NCBI GenBank assembly: GCA_016841005.1
Contig: JAEORG010000400.1
Location: forward strand, 1 to 19,198
Source: Candidatus Thorarchaeota archaeon
Lineage (GTDB): Archaea; Asgardarchaeota; Thorarchaeia; Thorarchaeales; Thorarchaeaceae
Direction of reading: 5' to 3'
Length of the DNA stretch: 19,198 bases
Positions 7,790-15,763 of this stretch are shown piece by piece; within the stretch, counting starts at the first letter, position 1, and each line of letters begins with the position of its first letter. The translations under genes were made by a program, and so were the position numbers. Under the pieces are notes generated by a model. The model was not told the DNA's origin. It made no database searches and saw only the letters and a program-made list of their open reading frames with translations.

Positions 7790-7801
7790 CGAATCCACTT
7801 C

Positions 7802-8983
7802 CTACAGTCCCAAGGCTTCGGCAACTATCACTGCCAAGTCCTTGAATTCGATCTTAGTGTCCTTATTTTCCATTCCATCCATAATTGACATCATACAAGA
7901 AGGACACTCACTTGATAAGAGATCAGCTCCAGTTTTCTCTGCTGCATCAATTCTTCGCCCGGCTATTCTCACTGACATCAGAGGGTTCGTACCTTTCAAG
8001 AGTCCTCCTCCTCCACAACAATCAGCTTTGTTGCGAATATGTTTCATCTCTCGAAGTTCAAGTCCTGGAATCGCTTCTAGGACCTTTCTTGAATAATCGT
8101 AGATGTTTTGATGCCTTCCAAGTTCACAAGGATCATGCCAAGTCACTACGTGATTATACTCTTTCGTGAATTTGAGTTTCCCTTCGTCAAGCATCCTTGC
8201 AACAAACTGAGAAAACGGAAGGAATTCAAGTCCTTGTGTGCTCTCGTGTCCAAGCATGTGAGGATACTCCTCGTTGAAAGCACGATGGCAACCTGGGCAA
8301 TTGAACACAACTGTTTTGACACCTAGTCGTTTTAATTCCGCCAAGTGATGTTGAGCAAGCTCTTTTGCTTTATCCCATTCTCCTGCTACAAAATAGGGGT
8401 TCCCACAACAGTATTCTTGTTCACCAAGGACTGTGAATTCTATTCCTAGATGGTCAAAGAGTTTTGCTGTCGCTTCTCCGATTGGAGCAAGTGTTCCCTT
8501 GAAGGATATGTTACAACCAGCGAAATATGCAACCTCTGCAGATTGTCCCACTTTATCTTCAACTATATCATCAACCATATCTGCCCAGAGAGTTCGGTCT
8601 TCTTGATCGAGGTCCATGATATTATTACTCTCTTGAATTGCCTTGTCAAGAAACTTGACAATCTCAGGCCAATGACCCACTCTATTCGTTTCTTGTCTGA
8701 TTTCTTGCCAGAATCTAAGCAGTGGGATATTTGTCTGACAAATCTCCTGACACGCTCCACAGAGTGTGCATTTGAAGATTCTATCTGCAAAGTCTTCAGG
8801 GATAGGTTTGTTATCTTTAATGAGCTCCCTCAGTTGATACAACTTACCCCTCGGTGACTGTGAGTCCCACAGCGTATCATTGTATGCTGGACAGACGAAT
8901 GTGCAGAAACCACATCTGGCACAGATGAGTGGTTCCACATCAAGTGCGTCTTTCTTTATCTTCTCAAACACCTTGGATCCCAT
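7802..8983 (-). CDS. Fe-S/CCG protein A: GlcF/HdrD-type electron transfer subunit
   Basis: The 393-residue soluble protein has two N-terminal 4Fe-4S motifs (C21, C24, C27, C31 and C72, C75, C78, C82). Two complete CCG domains follow: C157, C192-C193, C229, C232, then C286, C322-C323, C360, C363. Complete CCG domains can bind a non-cubane 4Fe-4S cluster, as in HdrB/HdrD. This domain order is shared by glycolate oxidase GlcF, LutA/LldE relatives and HdrD. It would accept electrons from the FAD subunit encoded next and pass them to the membrane. No membrane helix or signal peptide is seen, so it is cytoplasmic. ATG 8983 follows GGGGAGGAT with good spacing, just after the stop of the DUF2231-like gene. 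The second cluster ends CQTN instead of the usual CP. Confidence 0.9.
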   Translation of the reverse strand: MGSKVFEKIKKDALDVEPLICARCGFCTFVCPAYNDTLWDSQSPRGKLYQLRELIKDNKPIPEDFADRIFKCTLCGACQEICQTNIPLLRFWQEIRQETNRVGHWPEIVKFLDKAIQESNNIMDLDQEDRTLWADMVDDIVEDKVGQSAEVAYFAGCNISFKGTLAPIGEATAKLFDHLGIEFTVLGEQEYCCGNPYFVAGEWDKAKELAQHHLAELKRLGVKTVVFNCPGCHRAFNEEYPHMLGHESTQGLEFLPFSQFVARMLDEGKLKFTKEYNHVVTWHDPCELGRHQNIYDYSRKVLEAIPGLELREMKHIRNKADCCGGGGLLKGTNPLMSVRIAGRRIDAAEKTGADLLSSECPSCMMSIMDGMENKDTKIEFKDLAVIVAEALGL

Positions 8984-8995
8984 CGGTATCCTCCC

Positions 8996-9493
8996 CTATG
9001 GCCAAGGCAATCCAAGCCAGTCAAGCACGGGTTCTAGTATCGAAGTATTGTATACTGCGATTCCTCCCATCGCACCCATTAGCATCATTAGTGCACCACC
9101 AACAATGACTAGGACTCCATAGATGAGAAATCCAGATGTAGTATCCCAGACCTTGTCTCCAAGTTTGGTTCGAATGAACACCAAGAAGACATAGATCTGT
9201 ATACATACAGATGACCAGAGTATCTTGAATCTCATGTATGGATTAGGGAGCAATGCTTCAATTGGCCAATCCATGAAACCAGTCACTGCACCAACAACAA
9301 GTCCTATCAAACCAATGATGGATCCCCAGTAAATGAAGATATCAAACTCATGGAAGATTTTAGCCATTCTTGTGCCTGGAGTTCTAATTCCTTCTCTAAA
9401 TACTAGTCTCATGATGAGGCTGAATATCGCTAATGCAGCAGTCGCAGTCAATATTCCTGTATGAAAGTGTACAAAGACAGGGTGTAATGCCAT
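8996..9493 (-). CDS. DUF2231-like four-helix membrane protein, candidate b-type cytochrome
   Basis: The 165-residue protein has four to five hydrophobic helices and no soluble domain. The N-terminus LHPVFVHFHTG places H4, H9 and H11 at the start of helix 1, the pattern of DUF2231 membrane proteins; H48 (FHEFD) lies at the entry of helix 2, and GAVTGFMDW fits the family's conserved region after it. His pairs near helix ends could ligate haem b, which has been suggested for such families but is not shown here. It lies between the anchored cytochrome c and Fe-S/CCG protein A, 10 bases after the former and 12 bases before the latter, so it is well placed to carry electrons across the membrane. 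AGGTGA, 6 bases before ATG 9493, is a strong ribosome binding site. Confidence 0.75.
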   Translation of the reverse strand: MALHPVFVHFHTGILTATAALAIFSLIMRLVFREGIRTPGTRMAKIFHEFDIFIYWGSIIGLIGLVVGAVTGFMDWPIEALLPNPYMRFKILWSSVCIQIYVFLVFIRTKLGDKVWDTTSGFLIYGVLVIVGGALMMLMGAMGGIAVYNTSILEPVLDWLGLPWP

Positions 9494-9503
9494 TTTATAT
9501 CAC

Positions 9504-10121
9504 CTAGTTCGTCCTCTTCAACATAATAATTGCAAACACAACCAACACTACAACGGCAATTCCATTAAACAGATACATCAACATTGTCCAAGTTTCAACA
9601 GGATCTGTAGTAGGTTCTGTTGGACTGGTGCCTGTAGTTGGTGTGGTTGTTGTAGTCAGTGTCGTATCAGTATTCTCTGCAACATTCACTGTAACTTCAA
9701 GTCTTGCTGAAAGCTGAGATGCTGCAGCAGTGAACACTAAAATGGTGTAAGTGCCTTGTGATAGCGGTGTTACTGTCAGGTCTACTGTGATTTCACCTGT
9801 TCCCGCATCACCGTCATCTCCTGAGCCATCATCAATTTGCATGACAGAGAATAAGAACTGGTCATTGTTTTCCCAATCGCTCACAATCTTAATTATCTCT
9901 GCTCCATTTGATGCATCTAGTTGAAGCACAAATGGAACACCTGCAGTTGCATCCACTGTTCCTGTTGCATTTGATGTCAGAGTTAAAACACTCGTATTTG
10001 TATGACATTGGTCGCACTCATTAGTTTGTGACGGAAACGCCAACGCCATTGAAGCACTGGCAACAAATAGTGCCAGAAAGCTGGTTACGAGAAGTACTCG
10101 CTTTACAAGCTTTAGTTTCAT
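9504..10121 (-). CDS. Membrane-anchored monohaem c-type cytochrome, CXXCH
   Basis: From ATG 10121 the product has 205 residues: signal peptide 1-28 (basic start, hydrophobic core, SMALA before FPSQT), haem c motif C36-D-Q-C39-H40, a beta-rich domain to about 148, a Thr-rich stalk (about 151-176) likely glycosylated, and a C-terminal membrane helix (about 180-202) with KRTN at the inside. So the haem domain sits outside the cell on a stalk. No other His exists in the mature protein, and M94 is the only Met in the outer domain, so M94 is the sole obvious candidate for the sixth ligand; otherwise the haem is five-coordinate or uses another residue. The beta domain is paralogous to that of the protein at 17256-18464. 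The frame extends to TTG 10196, but AGGAG lies 8 bases before ATG 10121 and only this start gives a clean signal peptide. Confidence 0.85.
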   Translation of the reverse strand: MKLKLVKRVLLVTSFLALFVASASMALAFPSQTNECDQCHTNTSVLTLTSNATGTVDATAGVPFVLQLDASNGAEIIKIVSDWENNDQFLFSVMQIDDGSGDDGDAGTGEITVDLTVTPLSQGTYTILVFTAAASQLSARLEVTVNVAENTDTTLTTTTTPTTGTSPTEPTTDPVETWTMLMYLFNGIAVVVLVVFAIIMLKRTN

Positions 10122-10129
10122 TTTGGGAG

Positions 10130-10134
10130 CTCCT
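10130..10134 (-). promoter_or_regulatory. Ribosome binding site deciding the start of the anchored cytochrome c
   Basis: AGGAG stands 8 bases before ATG 10121. There is no comparable site before the upstream in-frame TTG at 10196. Confidence 0.65.
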
Positions 10135-10161
10135 ATGCACATGTTGTTTGATATCTGCCCG

Positions 10162-10167
10162 AAAAAA
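10162..10167 (-). terminator. Possible T-run terminator after FAD oxidase B
   Basis: Six T in a row on the minus strand, about 80 bases beyond the FAD oxidase B stop and 40 bases before the cytochrome c ATG. Archaeal termination can use such T-runs, but there is no strong hairpin. The surrounding 127-base gap is AT-rich and probably also holds the promoter of the module A genes, which I could not place with confidence. Confidence 0.25.
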
Positions 10168-10248
10168 CGAGCTATATCAATCAATTTTAGTTTCAATTCG
10201 CAATTCGATAACAGTATTTTAGGGTTCCGGATTGAAGATTCGTTAGAT

Positions 10249-11970
10249 TCAGATACGAAGAATCTTACGAAGTATCCGTAACACTGGAATACCGAAATTA
10301 ATTGCGCGAGTTAGGGACAGTGAACGCACAAAGAAAAATCCTATGCTTCCGCCTAAAAGTGCCACAAGATAACTCAATGGAATAATTCCAATGGCGCCTG
10401 TATTTGACCATAGGATTTGCCACAGCCAATTTAGTCCAATAATTCCTGGACCAAAATATTGAGCAAGTAAAGCGATGATATAACCAATACCAAATCCAGA
10501 GAGCTGAGATTCCCAACCAAGAGAAATCCTTCCACCAAACACTTTCACAGGATTCAACAAGTTATTTGGGTCTATCATGGTTTTGATTTTTCTCAGAGAA
10601 TTAAGTTTCTGAGTTCCATAGAACTCATCTGCATGAGGTGTGTTCCATAATGCAACTGCATATGGTTTTCCCCCGAAATTTCTTGCAAGCTTTGCGATAT
10701 CAAAGGAACGATGCCATCCAAGTGTGTAAGAGAGTCCTTTTCTCTCATCGTCTAAAATCCATACCAATAGTGATGCAGTTTCGTCATTTGATATGGTTCC
10801 CTCAATTGCAACACCAGAGGTTCCTATAGTGTCCATTGTTGCTGTGTACATAGCAGGGACTTTGGAAAGTGGTAAAAGAGCCTCTGCAGGAACTAAGCTA
10901 GGTCCAAGACTCTTTATTCGTAGTGGATAGAGACGCTCGTTCCAGTAATATTTACTTCTCTCATCACTTAAACGTACTCCATTTTTCTCATCCACTATTC
11001 GTTCAATTTCCTTAATACCATCCTCAAGATCGTAGACTGTAGTTAACAGAGATCCAGAAAGAATGAATTTCCCATATTCATCTTGTCTTCGTTTTAGTGG
11101 CCCTACTTTGGAAGAGTATGAATCAGTAATATATCGAAGATGATAGGGATTGGTTTTCTCCAGAATTGAGGTCGCAGCATCAATTAGATCTTTGATATTT
11201 TCAAATGTGGCTGCAAATGCGGCATGCATCAATTTTGGAATCACTCTTAGAGTCACTTTGGTGATTATACCCATTGTACCATAAGTTCCCATAAAGAGAT
11301 CCAACGGGTCAATATCTTCTTCCAGCTGTGCAGCTTGAATCATTCTGCCCAACCATGTTTCACCATTCTCTGCTTGTTCCTTGAGATCATCCTCAGTTTT
11401 TAGTACAACCTCTCCAATTCGTGCGATATAGCCATTGGGAAGGACGACTTCAATTCCAGCCACCTGAGACCTAATATCTCCATGTTTTGCAGAACCTATC
11501 CCATACCCACCACTCGCAACAAATCCTCCAACTGTTGCAGCAGCCGCACTTGATGGATACACTGGGAGTGTTAGACCTATTTGTTCGAGGAACATCAGAA
11601 GTTCTCGCCAAGTTATTCCAGCTTCCACAGTAGTTAGCAAGCTATATTCATCTACATGAAGGATTCGTGACATGTGTATCATGCTCATGCAGATACTTTT
11701 TTTACCACTAGGAAGAATTCCTCCCCAACCAGATGTACCACTACCACGTGGCACAATTTGAACTCCTTTTTCGTTTGTATATCTTACAAGATCCATAAGC
11801 GATTTGACTGTGACCGGCTGAATAACCATCTCAAATTTGTCTCTTACAATCTGGCCAGCCAGTCCCGGTAAACTTGAGATGTCTTTTGCATACAGTGCAC
11901 GAGTTTCAAGAGTAAGGGATACATTGTCCGACCCTACAATATCTTCGATATCCTGGATCAGATACTTCAT
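10249..11970 (-). CDS. FAD oxidase B: GlcD/Dld-type FAD-linked dehydrogenase with C-terminal membrane anchor
   Basis: This 573-residue paralogue of FAD oxidase A has the same FAD-binding elements: PRGSGTSGWGG at 74-84 and YPSSAAAATVGGFVASGGYG at 138-157. The catalytic domain ends near DPNNLLNPVKVFGG. After it come two or three hydrophobic segments in the last 90 residues and a basic end (VLRILRKILRI), so it too is anchored at the inner membrane face. Its ATG overlaps the stop of Fe-S/CCG protein B by 4 bases (ATGA), with GGAGGA inside the partner gene as ribosome binding site, so the two are made together. Unlike modules A and C, no cytochrome gene is directly attached upstream of this pair. 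Its electrons may go to quinone or to the cytochromes of the neighbouring modules; the substrate is unknown. Confidence 0.88.
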   Translation of the reverse strand: MKYLIQDIEDIVGSDNVSLTLETRALYAKDISSLPGLAGQIVRDKFEMVIQPVTVKSLMDLVRYTNEKGVQIVPRGSGTSGWGGILPSGKKSICMSMIHMSRILHVDEYSLLTTVEAGITWRELLMFLEQIGLTLPVYPSSAAAATVGGFVASGGYGIGSAKHGDIRSQVAGIEVVLPNGYIARIGEVVLKTEDDLKEQAENGETWLGRMIQAAQLEEDIDPLDLFMGTYGTMGIITKVTLRVIPKLMHAAFAATFENIKDLIDAATSILEKTNPYHLRYITDSYSSKVGPLKRRQDEYGKFILSGSLLTTVYDLEDGIKEIERIVDEKNGVRLSDERSKYYWNERLYPLRIKSLGPSLVPAEALLPLSKVPAMYTATMDTIGTSGVAIEGTISNDETASLLVWILDDERKGLSYTLGWHRSFDIAKLARNFGGKPYAVALWNTPHADEFYGTQKLNSLRKIKTMIDPNNLLNPVKVFGGRISLGWESQLSGFGIGYIIALLAQYFGPGIIGLNWLWQILWSNTGAIGIIPLSYLVALLGGSIGFFFVRSLSLTRAINFGIPVLRILRKILRI

Positions 11971-13163
11971 ATTTCCTCCTCCTCATCTTCATCAGCCAAG
12001 GATTCTGCAACAAGTTCAGAAATATCTTGAACCTGAACTTGGTAATTCATTGTCTGTGTTGCTAGATCCAAGGCTTGCAGACATCGTGGGCACTCTGTGA
12101 TGACCCTTGATGCAGGCATTACAGAAACATCTCGCAATCGTAACTCGGCAATCTGTGAGGCAACGAGCGGATCTGATATATTGACTAATCCATGGGCTCC
12201 ACAACAACGAGTATCTTCCTTTGAATGGAGCATATCAATATTGTACACACCTGGTATCTTTTCAATGACTTCCCTGGGTTCATTAATTACTTTAAGTCGA
12301 CGTGATGATATGCAAGGATCGTGATATGTCACTGTAATGTTGGTTTGTGGTTTGAATTTGAGTTTCTTTCTCTGAATCAGATTATCAATAAATTGGGAGA
12401 GTGTTAACAATTCGAATTCTTTCTCGATTGGAACACCTGATGCCTCTTTGTGCGTCTTTGGCCAGCTCTGAATACAAGATGGACAGCTAAATATTATCCG
12501 TTCTACTCCAAGTTCACGAAATAACCAAATGTTCCTCTCGGCCATTGCAGCCGCATGCTCTTTGTCGCCTCCCCAAATGAGAGGCCCACCGCAGCAATTC
12601 TCTTTCTCTCCTAACAGAGTATAATCAGTACCTGAACTTTCAAGAATCTTAATGACTGATTGGGCAGTGCTTCTTGATTGTTGTTTCAAAGCTACATTAC
12701 AGCCAATGAAATATGCTGTCTTCGCTGGTTTCTCAATTCGGTCCTGAATATCGATATCTAACCCTTCTGTCCAAAGCATACGAGAAGACGGTCCCATTGC
12801 GAAAGGATCACCATTTCTTAGTATGGATTTACATGCATATTCTACTGGAGTTGGTACCATATTATTTTCCCAAGCGACTTGCCGCATTAATTCCCAGAAT
12901 CGTTCTAACTGGATACTTGTTGTACACACCTGAGAACAATGTTCGCACAATGTGCAAAGAAAGAGCTTTCTTACATATTCTTCATCTATCTCTTGGTCCC
13001 CTTCCATGACTGACTTAGTTATCTGTAGTCTACCTCGTGGTCCATACGATTCCCAACGAAGTAATCTGAAGGTTGGGCATACCATCGTACAGTTGCCACA
13101 CGACGCACAGATATATGGGTCTGTTTCGTGTCCGCTGCCTTCGAGTTTCTTTAAATCTACCAT
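11967..13163 (-). CDS. Fe-S/CCG protein B: GlcF/HdrD-type electron transfer subunit
   Basis: The 398-residue paralogue of Fe-S/CCG protein A has two 4Fe-4S motifs (C19, C22, C25, C29 and C70, C73, C76, C80), then CCG domain 1 (C155, C190-C191, C227, C230) and CCG domain 2 (C284, C320-C321, C358, C361). All cysteines needed for both cubane clusters and both CCG sites are present. The C-terminus is a run of Glu and Asp (LADEDEEEEI) encoded over the ribosome binding site of FAD oxidase B. It is soluble and cytoplasmic by sequence. ATG 13163 follows GAGGT with 6 bases of spacing. It is first in a two-gene unit with FAD oxidase B; the gap before it holds a TATA-like element and a GC-rich inverted repeat. 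Confidence 0.9.
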   Translation of the reverse strand: MVDLKKLEGSGHETDPYICASCGNCTMVCPTFRLLRWESYGPRGRLQITKSVMEGDQEIDEEYVRKLFLCTLCEHCSQVCTTSIQLERFWELMRQVAWENNMVPTPVEYACKSILRNGDPFAMGPSSRMLWTEGLDIDIQDRIEKPAKTAYFIGCNVALKQQSRSTAQSVIKILESSGTDYTLLGEKENCCGGPLIWGGDKEHAAAMAERNIWLFRELGVERIIFSCPSCIQSWPKTHKEASGVPIEKEFELLTLSQFIDNLIQRKKLKFKPQTNITVTYHDPCISSRRLKVINEPREVIEKIPGVYNIDMLHSKEDTRCCGAHGLVNISDPLVASQIAELRLRDVSVMPASRVITECPRCLQALDLATQTMNYQVQVQDISELVAESLADEDEEEEI

Positions 13164-13220
13164 TGGAGGACCTCTTTAGGCCAAATTGGAATATCTATAC
13201 CAGTTAGCACAAAGATGGAT

Positions 13221-13248
13221 GCCTGCGGCAATAGTGTACGCCACAGGC
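13221..13248. repeat. GC-rich inverted repeat in the leader of module B, operator or hairpin
   Basis: GCCTGCGGC (13221-13229) and GCCACAGGC (13240-13248) are 9-base arms with one G-T wobble around a 10-base spacer. It stands out from the AT-rich gap. It overlaps the place where a transcript from the TATA-like element at 13265-13271 would begin, so it could be an operator; as RNA it could instead end the upstream transcript. Confidence 0.45.
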
Positions 13249-13264
13249 GCTCTTAGTGTTTTGG

Positions 13265-13271
13265 TTTTATA
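13265..13271 (-). promoter_or_regulatory. TATA-like element upstream of module B
   Basis: TATAAAA on the minus strand lies directly after the TAG stop of the amine-oxidase-like gene, about 100 bases before ATG 13163. It matches the archaeal box A in sequence; a transcript would start near 13243. Confidence 0.35.
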
Positions 13272-14600
13272 CTAGGAATAATCTTGGGTCATCTCTTGAG
13301 CACATGCAATGCCCGATTTCGCAGCAGCCTCCATTGAGGCATAATAATCATCGCAATGAGCATATGCACCTGCAACATAGAGTCCCTTAATTCCTGTTCG
13401 ATTCGTGGTCAACCTATCCTTCATGATTCCTGGAGGTTGTGCAAGAACAGATCTCCATATCTTCCAGCTCTTCTTCCAAGTCACCTTTGATTCGATTCCT
13501 GGTATTAGCTCCTTCAGTTCCTCCAATATAGCTTGAGTAGCTTCGCCATTCTCCATCTTTAGGAGTTCTTCGTCGATTGAGGTCACTGTCAACAGTGATT
13601 CACCTATTGGTGCAAGGACACCTGATACCCTCTTTGCTTCCGCAACGATGTGAATCTTCTTACCCGGGACAAATCCACCAACATTGAAATCAAGTACTCT
13701 AGATGATAGTCCAAAGTAGGCAACAATAGATGGTTTGTATGAGAACTTTCTGATTGCTGAAGTGAAATCGGAGGGGAGTTTATTCATATCAACGAAATTC
13801 GGTAAGAGATCAATTGGAGTAGTGATAACAACGGCATCTGTTTCTACATGATAATCCTTGCCATCTTGTTCGTAGTTCACACCAACTACCTTATCATCTT
13901 CTATTATGACCTGCTTGACGTTACAATTGACCTTGGGTTCAATCGCGAAGTTACGAGCCTGAAGCATCAGTGTATATGGTACGCTTCCCAGCCCGCCTCT
14001 CTCGGGGTACATAGCCTGAAATCCGTCTTCGTATGCAAATCGTAATTGTTCGGAGTAAAGGTATTGACCGGCTGATACCTCTTCTGGTTTCATGAATGTC
14101 ACCGTTCTAATCAGCGGGTCGTAGAAATTCTTGTATATCGACTCAGGGATTTTATCTTCAGCGTACTCAGCAAAGGTCATGTTATCTAGTTCATGGAAAT
14201 CCTCTCTGGATCTCTTTAGATTCTCCTGTACAAGTCGACCAAGTGTTATTCGATCTGTAGTGCTCACAAGACCAAAACGGGCTGAATCTACTAGCGATCT
14301 TGTGATTGTATGTCGTTCTCCGTCTTTTAACCAGACAGCTCCTTCACCAACTGTGGTCATTCTAATGCCACTTCTCTCCAATATGGGTATGAGTGACTTA
14401 AAGCCACCCACAAAGAAGTGAAGCCCTTGGTCAAAGACATAGCCCGATTCTGTAAATGATCTTGCTCTGCCTCCAACCGTTGGTTCTTTTTCAAGAATAC
14501 TACATCTGGCTTTCAAACCCTTCAATTCAAGGGCACAACTAAAGCCAGCAATCCCTGCTCCCACGATAACTACCTTGGTTGCTTTGTGTGATTCACTCAT
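13272..14600 (-). CDS. Amine-oxidase / phytoene-desaturase-like FAD oxidoreductase
   Basis: The 442-residue protein has an N-terminal dinucleotide-binding fold (VVIVGAGIAGFSCALEL, residues 10-26), the GGRARSF motif at 43-49 that follows the second strand in this superfamily, and the C-terminal FAD contact GLYVAGAYAHCDDYYASMEA (from about 406). The superfamily includes phytoene desaturases, protoporphyrinogen oxidases, squalene-related dehydrogenases and amine oxidases. I cannot say which activity this one has. No membrane helix or signal peptide is seen. GGAGG before ATG 14600 is a good ribosome binding site. It is 35 bases after Fe-S/CCG protein C on the same strand, so it is probably the last gene of the module C unit, and its electrons could be handed to that Fe-S protein. 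A haem- or isoprenoid-related substrate is possible, but only by context. Confidence 0.8.
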   Translation of the reverse strand: MSESHKATKVVIVGAGIAGFSCALELKGLKARCSILEKEPTVGGRARSFTESGYVFDQGLHFFVGGFKSLIPILERSGIRMTTVGEGAVWLKDGERHTITRSLVDSARFGLVSTTDRITLGRLVQENLKRSREDFHELDNMTFAEYAEDKIPESIYKNFYDPLIRTVTFMKPEEVSAGQYLYSEQLRFAYEDGFQAMYPERGGLGSVPYTLMLQARNFAIEPKVNCNVKQVIIEDDKVVGVNYEQDGKDYHVETDAVVITTPIDLLPNFVDMNKLPSDFTSAIRKFSYKPSIVAYFGLSSRVLDFNVGGFVPGKKIHIVAEAKRVSGVLAPIGESLLTVTSIDEELLKMENGEATQAILEELKELIPGIESKVTWKKSWKIWRSVLAQPPGIMKDRLTTNRTGIKGLYVAGAYAHCDDYYASMEAAAKSGIACAQEMTQDYS

Positions 14601-14635
14601 TTCATTTTCCTCCGTTTCAACTAGTATTCATAGTA

Positions 14636-15757
14636 CTATTCCACTAATGACGATTGTGCAAGGTCGAGAATTAGCTCGTCAAGCTGTATGACCTCAAGGT
14701 CTGTATCTCGTGCACAGTAACTAAGATTCTTGAAGCAAGATACGCATGTTGTTATGATACCATCAACACCAAGCTCAACAGCTTCTTGAACACGTTTTCT
14801 TCCAATATTTTCCGCAATCTCGGGATCTACTACTGCAACAAATCCACCACAACAATTGGCGTTCTCTTTGTTGTTTCTCATCTCAACGAATTCCAGATTT
14901 GGAATGGCTGTAATGATATCTCTTGGTGCTTGGTAGATTCCAAGCGCTCTACCAAGATGGCAAGAATCATGGAATGTAAAGTTACCTTCTTTACCTTTGA
15001 AGGTTAACACTCCATTTCTTGCCATATCTGCAAGTACTTCCACAGTATGATGAATTTGAATGTCAAAGTCTTTGATGTGATGTGGATAATGCTCAGCAAG
15101 AGTGCCAAAGCAACCACCACATCCTGTTATGATATGGTCTACTCCAGCTTTCTTGAACATCGCATAGTTCTTCTTGATGATTGCTTCGAATCCCTCATCA
15201 TCTCCAGCCCAATAGTTCATTAATCCACAGCAGACCTCACTAGGAACATATCCTACATTGATCTTTAGCTTCTCCATCATATCAACAACCATCTCAGGTT
15301 GGTCCGGGTACCAGAAGCTGCCCATACATCCTGAGAAGATTGCGGTATTGGATTCTGGCGGTAGCTCCAAGTCTTCTGCCCAGACAGTCCTCTCTTCAGC
15401 TTCAAATCCCACGAATGGGGTTCCTTCTTTCTTAAGCCAATCTAATACTTTCGTTAGTCCTTCTGTTCTGGTGCCACCTGTGTGTATTAGATTCGCCTTA
15501 GCATCATGCCAGAGTTTTGTGACTGGTACTCCTGCAGGACATACTGCCTCACATCTCCTACAATCTGCACAATATAGTCTTTCCAGAAGCTCCTGTGGAG
15601 GTTTCCTCATTTTTTCTTGATATGCTCTGAGGGCTCGTATTTTTCCTCCAGGGCTATCAAGTTCCGATCCGAGCTCTTTGTACATCGGACAGAAGTCTCT
15701 ACAATAGTTACATGAGCCGCAATGTCTAAGGACATCTGACTTGAGATTCACTTTCAT
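14636..15757 (-). CDS. Fe-S/CCG protein C: GlcF/HdrD-type electron transfer subunit
   Basis: This 373-residue protein is the most divergent of the three Fe-S paralogues. 4Fe-4S motifs are C13, C16, C19, C23 and C63, C66, C69, C73 (both ending in CP). CCG domain 1 has C144, C176-C177, C213, C216 (CGGC in place of CPxC); domain 2 has C266, C302-C303, C338, C341 (CVSC). The full ligand set is therefore kept, although both closing motifs lack the usual Pro. It is soluble and presumably cytoplasmic, and should receive electrons from FAD oxidase C. ATG 15757 is preceded by AGGTGA, which overlaps the FAD oxidase C stop, so translation is coupled. Confidence 0.9.
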   Translation of the reverse strand: MKVNLKSDVLRHCGSCNYCRDFCPMYKELGSELDSPGGKIRALRAYQEKMRKPPQELLERLYCADCRRCEAVCPAGVPVTKLWHDAKANLIHTGGTRTEGLTKVLDWLKKEGTPFVGFEAEERTVWAEDLELPPESNTAIFSGCMGSFWYPDQPEMVVDMMEKLKINVGYVPSEVCCGLMNYWAGDDEGFEAIIKKNYAMFKKAGVDHIITGCGGCFGTLAEHYPHHIKDFDIQIHHTVEVLADMARNGVLTFKGKEGNFTFHDSCHLGRALGIYQAPRDIITAIPNLEFVEMRNNKENANCCGGFVAVVDPEIAENIGRKRVQEAVELGVDGIITTCVSCFKNLSYCARDTDLEVIQLDELILDLAQSSLVE

Positions 15758-15763
15758 TCATTT

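Noticed and set aside
8450..8857. Plus-strand open frame of 135 codons inside Fe-S/CCG protein A
   Set aside because: Antisense to a fully conserved ferredoxin/CCG gene; no recognisable domain or ribosome binding site.
10122..10196. Longer N-terminus for the anchored cytochrome c, with MKLKL occurring twice
   Set aside because: The longer start is TTG without a ribosome binding site and would bury the signal peptide; ATG 10121 has AGGAG at 8 bases. The repeated MKLKL looks like chance in AT-rich sequence.
14131..14421. Plus-strand open frame of 96 codons inside the amine-oxidase-like gene
   Set aside because: It lies opposite a clear flavoprotein gene, has no family resemblance and no credible start signal.
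15258..15620. Plus-strand open frame of 120 codons inside Fe-S/CCG protein C
   Set aside because: It is antisense to the Cys-motif region of a well-supported gene and has a low-complexity Ser-rich product.
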